A DNA stretch of 8,607 bases from Oligoflexia bacterium (GTDB lineage: Bacteria > Myxococcota_A > UBA796 > UBA2385). Shown here in pieces: positions 5,502-8,607 of this stretch (positions within the stretch are counted from its first letter, which is position 1; the number at the start of each line of letters is the position of its first letter). The translations under genes and the position numbers were made by a program. The notes below the pieces were generated by a model, which saw only the letters and a program-made list of their open reading frames with translations, was not told the DNA's origin and ran no database searches. The stretch covers positions 1-8,607 of the forward strand of contig JAADHA010000456.1 of assembly GCA_013152105.1 (NCBI GenBank), read 5' to 3'.

Positions 5502-6784
5502 TGGCCGACCTGAGCACCAACTGCGCTGGCATCACCTCGCCCAACCCTTTCTGGCTGGCTTCCGCACCGCCCACCAACTCCGGTGACCAGATCCAGCGCG
5601 CCTTTGACGCCGGCTGGGGGGGCGCGGTGTGGAAGACCCTCGGCCAGCCGATCCAGAACGTGTCCAGCCGCTTCGGCGCGATCCGCCACAAGGGCGACGG
5701 CGGCGTCGGCTTCAACAACATCGAGCTGATCACCGACCGCCCCCTGGCGGCCAATTTCCGCGAGATCGCCCAGGTCAAGAAGCGCTGGCCCGACCACGCG
5801 GTCGTCGTCTCGCTGATGGTCGAGACCAAAGAAGAGTGGAAGGAGATGATCGCGCGGGCGCAGGACGCCGGGGCCGACGGCCTGGAGCTGAATTTCGGCT
5901 GTCCTCACGGCATGTGCGAGCGCGGAATGGGCAGCGCGGTCGGCCAGGAACCCACGGTCAACCAGCGCATCACATCCTGGGTCAAGGAATTCGCCACGGT
6001 CCCGGTCCTGGTGAAGCTCACGCCCAATGTCGGGGACATCGTGCCCCACGGTCTGGCCGCCCAGGCCGGCGGTGCGGACGGGGTCTCGCTCATCAACACC
6101 GTCAAGTCCATCATCGGTGTCGACATCGACACCCTGGTGCCCAAGCCCTCGGTCGGTGGGCAGTCCAGCAGCGGCGGCTACTGCGGCGCGGCGGTGCGCC
6201 CCATCGCGCTGCATATGGTCGCCGCCCTCGCCCGTGACCCGCGCTTCCAGATCCCGATCAGCGGCATTGGCGGGGTCACCTGCTGGCGCGACGCCGTGGA
6301 ATTCATGCTGCTGGGCGCCAGCGGCGTACAGGTCTGCACGGAAGTCATGCTGCGCGGCTACCGCATCGTCGGCGACATGATCGAGGGGCTGAGCTGGTGG
6401 ATGGATGGCCACGGCTTCCAGACCCTCGACGACTTCATCGGACGATCCGTGCCGGCCTGCTCGGACTGGGGCAACCTCGATCTCAACTACGAGATCGTCG
6501 CGAAGATCAACGCCGAGACCTGCATCGGCTGCCAGCGCTGTGTCGTCGCCTGCCAGGACGGCGCCCACCAGTGCATCGATCCGGGACCGGACACCGGCGC
6601 CGAGCTTCGGGTGCCCGTCGTGGACGAGTCCGAGTGCGTCGGCTGCAACCTCTGCCAGATCGTCTGCCCGGTAGACGGCTGCATCACCATGGCCCAGGTC
6701 GACAACGGCTTTTCGCCGGCCTCGTGGAACCAGCACCTCGGCCAGGGCGCCGAGATCCGCCCCAAAAAGGGGTCACACGGCTGA
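5501..6784 (+). CDS. preA: Dihydropyrimidine dehydrogenase catalytic subunit PreA (FMN, two 4Fe-4S)
   Basis: Catalytic subunit that reduces uracil or thymine to the 5,6-dihydro base on FMN, with electrons received from PreT. The 427-aa protein corresponds to the C-terminal half of mammalian DPD and to E. coli PreA (about 411 aa). An FMN-binding TIM barrel of the dihydroorotate dehydrogenase type fills residues 1 to about 315; the active-site loop is NFGCPHGMCERGMG (131-144), where Cys134 matches the general-acid Cys671 of DPD and Asn131 matches Asn668. Asn199-Thr200 (SLINTVKS) fits the pyrimidine-binding Asn-Thr pair, and YCGAAVRPIAL (227-237) is conserved in DPD. A C-terminal ferredoxin-like domain carries CIGCQRCVVAC (Cys 341, 344, 347, 351) and CVGCNLCQIVC (Cys 379, 382, 385, 389), sufficient for two 4Fe-4S clusters. 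It is coupled to preT by a one-base overlap and followed 3 bp later by the CotH-like gene. Cys139 in the flexible loop is unusual. Confidence 0.96.
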   Translation: MADLSTNCAGITSPNPFWLASAPPTNSGDQIQRAFDAGWGGAVWKTLGQPIQNVSSRFGAIRHKGDGGVGFNNIELITDRPLAANFREIAQVKKRWPDHAVVVSLMVETKEEWKEMIARAQDAGADGLELNFGCPHGMCERGMGSAVGQEPTVNQRITSWVKEFATVPVLVKLTPNVGDIVPHGLAAQAGGADGVSLINTVKSIIGVDIDTLVPKPSVGGQSSSGGYCGAAVRPIALHMVAALARDPRFQIPISGIGGVTCWRDAVEFMLLGASGVQVCTEVMLRGYRIVGDMIEGLSWWMDGHGFQTLDDFIGRSVPACSDWGNLDLNYEIVAKINAETCIGCQRCVVACQDGAHQCIDPGPDTGAELRVPVVDESECVGCNLCQIVCPVDGCITMAQVDNGFSPASWNQHLGQGAEIRPKKGSHG

Positions 6785-6787
6785 GCC

Positions 6788-8194
6788 ATGCTGAGCCTCC
6801 TACCTCTGTTGATCGCTTGTCAGTCTGTTGGGACCCAGGGCTCGACCGGCACAAGCTCGGACACGATCCCCGGCACGACCCCAAGCACGACGGCGGGGGA
6901 TGGCGGGACGACCGCCAGCGACACCGGCCAGGGCTCGACCTCTCCAGATGGCGGCACCAACGGCGGCACGGACTCGGGTCCCGTCGATGATCCGGTAGAG
7001 ACGATCCCCGCCGCCGAAGCTCCTCCACCGGGCCTGTGTCATGTGACACTACTCTGCGATACTGAGATCCTAGATGCAAGCAAGATCCTCTGTGCGATGA
7101 CGGTCATCGACAGCGACGGCGACGTGTACTGGGACGGAGACGCGGGCGTGGAGCTTCGTGGCAGGTCCAGTCTCAACGCTCCCAAGCACCAGTACAGCGT
7201 GGAATTGCGGGATTCCGAGGGCAACGAAGCCTCGGCCAACCTGCTGGGAATGGGCGCTGAGTCCGACTGGGTGCTCAATGGCAACTACTATGATCGAGCC
7301 CTGATCCGCAATCCCCTGGCCTATGATCTGTTTCGGGCGGCGGGCGAGGTTGGCAGCGCGAAGACTGCGGGCCAGGTGCGCTACGCTGCCGAGCACCGCT
7401 ACTGCGACCTGAGCTTGGATGGCGAGTGGCTGGGGATCTACTCGCTGATGGAGCGCGTCAAGCGAGACGACGACCGCCTGGATATCGCCGCCGACGACGG
7501 TACGGGGCAGAGCTTCATCCTCAAGCTGGCAGAGAGCGACTACATCCACTTGAACAACCTTGGTTATGGTGGCTGGAAGGTCGTCTACCCCAGCGTCTCG
7601 GACGCCACCCAGCAGGCGGGGATCAACGCCTGGCTCGACGGCTTCGAGCTGGCGGCCACCACACAGCCAGATCAGCTCTCCGATTGGGTCGACATCGACA
7701 GCACGATCGATCTGATCCTGCTCGAAGAGCTGTTCAAGAACAACGACGCATTCTTCCTCTCGCTCATCCTCTGGAAGGACCTCGACGGTGTCATGCAGTG
7801 GACGCCCTGGGACCTGGATCTGTCCCTGGGCCAGCCCTCGTACAATGACAACGAGAACCCCTACTCGTGGATCTTGTACAGACCCACAATGCCCGCCGCC
7901 TTCTCCAATGTGGATGGCTTCGACGCCCGCCTTGCCGCTCGCTGGGCCGAGCTTCGGGCGGGTCCCTGGGCGACCGACCAGATCCTGGCTCGCATCGACA
8001 CCTACCAGGCCACGATGGGGGCCAAGGCGATCGCGCGCAACTTCGAGGTCTGGCCCATCGACGAGATCGCGTTCGGCGACTACCTGTATCCGGTGTCCAG
8101 CTACGCCGAGGAAGACGCCGCCGTGCGCGCCTGGGTCGTCGAGCGGGCCGACTGGATGGACGCCAATATCGGGCTTTGGAGCGAAGGGCCCTGA
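6788..8194 (+). CDS. CotH kinase-fold lipoprotein
   Basis: Predicted surface lipoprotein of 468 aa. The very short signal peptide ends in LLIAC (lipidated Cys11, then Gln), followed by a Thr/Ser/Gly/Asp-rich linker (about 12-75) and a CotH domain. CotH-family features: VELRGRSS (121-128), KHQYSVEL (133-140), a W..N..YDR..IRNPLAYDLF segment (161-182), WLGIYSLMERVKR (214-226), SFILK (242-246), KNNDAFFLS (317-325) and TPWDLDLSLG (339-348). Asp320 and Asp342 are spaced much like the two catalytic acidic residues described for Bacillus CotH, an atypical protein kinase of the spore coat; whether this one phosphorylates proteins is unknown. Cys84, 90, 102 and 206 could form disulfides after export. 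The ATG lies 3 bp after the preA stop with no good Shine-Dalgarno (the nearest, AAGGGG at 6767-6772, is 15 nt away), so translation probably depends on preA coupling. Its stop codon falls inside a tandem repeat. Confidence 0.88.
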   Translation: MLSLLPLLIACQSVGTQGSTGTSSDTIPGTTPSTTAGDGGTTASDTGQGSTSPDGGTNGGTDSGPVDDPVETIPAAEAPPPGLCHVTLLCDTEILDASKILCAMTVIDSDGDVYWDGDAGVELRGRSSLNAPKHQYSVELRDSEGNEASANLLGMGAESDWVLNGNYYDRALIRNPLAYDLFRAAGEVGSAKTAGQVRYAAEHRYCDLSLDGEWLGIYSLMERVKRDDDRLDIAADDGTGQSFILKLAESDYIHLNNLGYGGWKVVYPSVSDATQQAGINAWLDGFELAATTQPDQLSDWVDIDSTIDLILLEELFKNNDAFFLSLILWKDLDGVMQWTPWDLDLSLGQPSYNDNENPYSWILYRPTMPAAFSNVDGFDARLAARWAELRAGPWATDQILARIDTYQATMGAKAIARNFEVWPIDEIAFGDYLYPVSSYAEEDAAVRAWVVERADWMDANIGLWSEGP

Positions 8195-8253
8195 GCGAGG
8201 GACCCTGAGCGAGGCAGACCCTGAGCGAGGGGCCCTGAGCGAAGCAGACCCTG
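8187..8253. repeat. Short tandem repeat with CCCTGAGCGA core, over the cotH-like stop codon
   Basis: The core CCCTGAGCGA occurs four times (8189-8198, 8203-8212, 8219-8228, 8233-8242) and starts a fifth time (8249-8253). Spacing alternates 14, 16, 14, 16, so the array is really a 30-bp composite unit repeated twice with a few substitutions. The first and third cores continue into CCCT-GAGCG-AGGG, a 4-bp-arm hairpin. The stop codon of the CotH-like gene (8192-8194) lies in the first copy. No T-tract follows, so it is not a classical intrinsic terminator, though the hairpins may protect the mRNA 3' end. Confidence 0.85.
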
Positions 8254-8358
8254 CTATCGCACGCTGTTCTGCGCCGACGGACATCCCAGCAGGGGCACCA
8301 TCGGCACCCCCTCGGCGCTCGCATCGCGCCCGCGGTCTGTCACGATTGGACGGACGCA
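8195..8358. other. Convergent intergenic region
   Basis: This 164-bp gap lies between the convergent CotH-like and HNH genes. Its first third is the CCCTGAGCGA repeat array. The remainder (8254-8358) shows no supported ORF, no strong hairpin with a T-run, and no recognisable RNA. A GGGG...CCCC pairing at about 8293-8311 is too poor to call a terminator. Confidence 0.5.
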
Positions 8359-8607
8359 TCACCGCACGACCACCGCCCGGCCTGGGTACAGATAGACGTG
8401 GGCGTGGCCGACCCGTTCCACCGCCATGAAGCCACCGTGCACCAGTCGCAGATGGCAGCTTGCACAGAGGCACCGCAGGTTGTCGTCGTCGTCGGTGCCG
8501 CCCAGGGAGCGTGGCCGATCGTGGTGCACGTGGTTGCGCAAGGATCGACGGCGGCATTCGGGGTTCTGGCAGGTATAGTCCTGCTTCACCTTGATGCGGC
8601 CGCAGCC
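8359..8607 (-). CDS. HNH endonuclease domain protein (5' end outside window)
   Basis: The visible part is the C-terminal 82 residues of an HNH nuclease; the frame remains open to the right edge, so the true start lies outside. Zinc-finger cysteines C-x4-C (CQNPEC) and C-x2-C (CASC) frame the nuclease core: HVHHDRPRSLGG supplies the metal and catalytic histidines, DDDDNLRCLC the HNH asparagine, and CHLRLVHGG the last histidines. This is the HNH_1-type betabetaalpha-metal fold that cuts DNA, often seen at the C-terminus of longer proteins in high-GC bacteria. A GTG at 8589 could start a 76-aa protein, but coding sequence with conserved character (CGRIK) continues upstream, so a longer protein is more likely. 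It is convergent with the CotH-like gene. The role (homing, restriction, phage-related or housekeeping) cannot be told from this piece. Confidence 0.85.
   Translation of the reverse strand, partial: GCGRIKVKQDYTCQNPECRRRSLRNHVHHDRPRSLGGTDDDDNLRCLCASCHLRLVHGGFMAVERVGHAHVYLYPGRAVVVR

Noticed and set aside
5477..6736. 419-codon open frame antisense to preA
   Set aside because: Same cause: the sense strand carries unmistakable DPD and ferredoxin motifs, and the antisense translation has no recognisable domain.
8195..8253. Tandem repeat as a CRISPR array
   Set aside because: The units are 10-bp cores with 4-6-bp separators that are themselves repeated; there are no unique spacers of CRISPR length and no cas genes.
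8293..8311. GGGGCACC...GGCACCCC as a terminator hairpin
   Set aside because: Only the outer four G-C pairs match; the inner bases are a direct rather than inverted repeat, and no T-run follows.
7070..8557. 495-codon minus-strand open frame across the CotH-like gene and the HNH gene
   Set aside because: It is antisense to a recognisable CotH domain, runs through the tandem repeat, and overlaps the HNH domain in another frame. No motif supports it.
8359..8589. HNH protein as a complete 76-aa gene from GTG 8589
   Set aside because: The same frame stays open to the window edge with Gly-Cys-Gly-Arg-Ile-Lys preceding, and HNH domains of this type are usually C-terminal parts of longer proteins, so a partial gene is the safer call.

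Overview
The window looks like chromosomal DNA of a GC-rich, free-living bacterium. The best guess is Myxococcota or a related former deltaproteobacterial lineage. The basis is indirect: high GC in third codon positions, a MopE-type Cys/Asp-repeat lipoprotein carrying integrin-like FG-GAP repeats, a secreted CotH-type lipoprotein, and a small HNH nuclease domain. No marker gene fixes the taxonomy. The window holds seven genes, two of them cut by its edges, and is almost fully coding. I see no tRNA, rRNA, CRISPR array or intact insertion sequence.

Layout. (1) Positions 1-950, minus strand: the ATPase of a GldA-like ABC-2 transporter, running off the left edge. (2) 951-1107: a 157-bp divergent intergenic region with a perfect 15-bp inverted repeat. 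(3) 1108-2940, plus strand: a lipoprotein with a Gly/Thr/Asp linker, two MopE-type metal-binding repeats and seven FG-GAP repeats, probably a seven-bladed beta-propeller. (4) 2921-4138, minus strand: a cytosine deaminase (CodA) homologue whose end overlaps the lipoprotein gene tail-to-tail by 20 bp. (5) 4191-5501 and 5501-6784, plus strand: preT and preA, the two subunits of a bacterial dihydropyrimidine dehydrogenase, overlapping by one base (TGATG). (6) 6788-8194, plus strand: a CotH-kinase-fold lipoprotein starting 3 bp after preA. (7) 8187-8253: a short tandem repeat containing the cotH-like stop codon. (8) 8359-8607, minus strand: the C-terminal end of an HNH endonuclease, running off the right edge.

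How the genes fit together. The centre is a divergent pyrimidine-base module. The deaminase turns a cytosine-type base into a uracil-type base, and PreT/PreA then reduces uracil or thymine to the 5,6-dihydro form with electrons from NAD(P)H. The deaminase keeps the CodA metal and catalytic residues but has serine where E. coli CodA has Asp314. That residue is the one known to exclude a 5-methyl group, so the native substrate may be 5-methylcytosine (product thymine, also a PreTA substrate). The later steps (dihydropyrimidinase, beta-ureidopropionase) are not in the window. The two lipoproteins flanking the module share very short, uncharged signal peptides and similar low-complexity linkers. 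They look like general cell-surface genes of this organism, although the CotH-like one is packed into the preTA operon.
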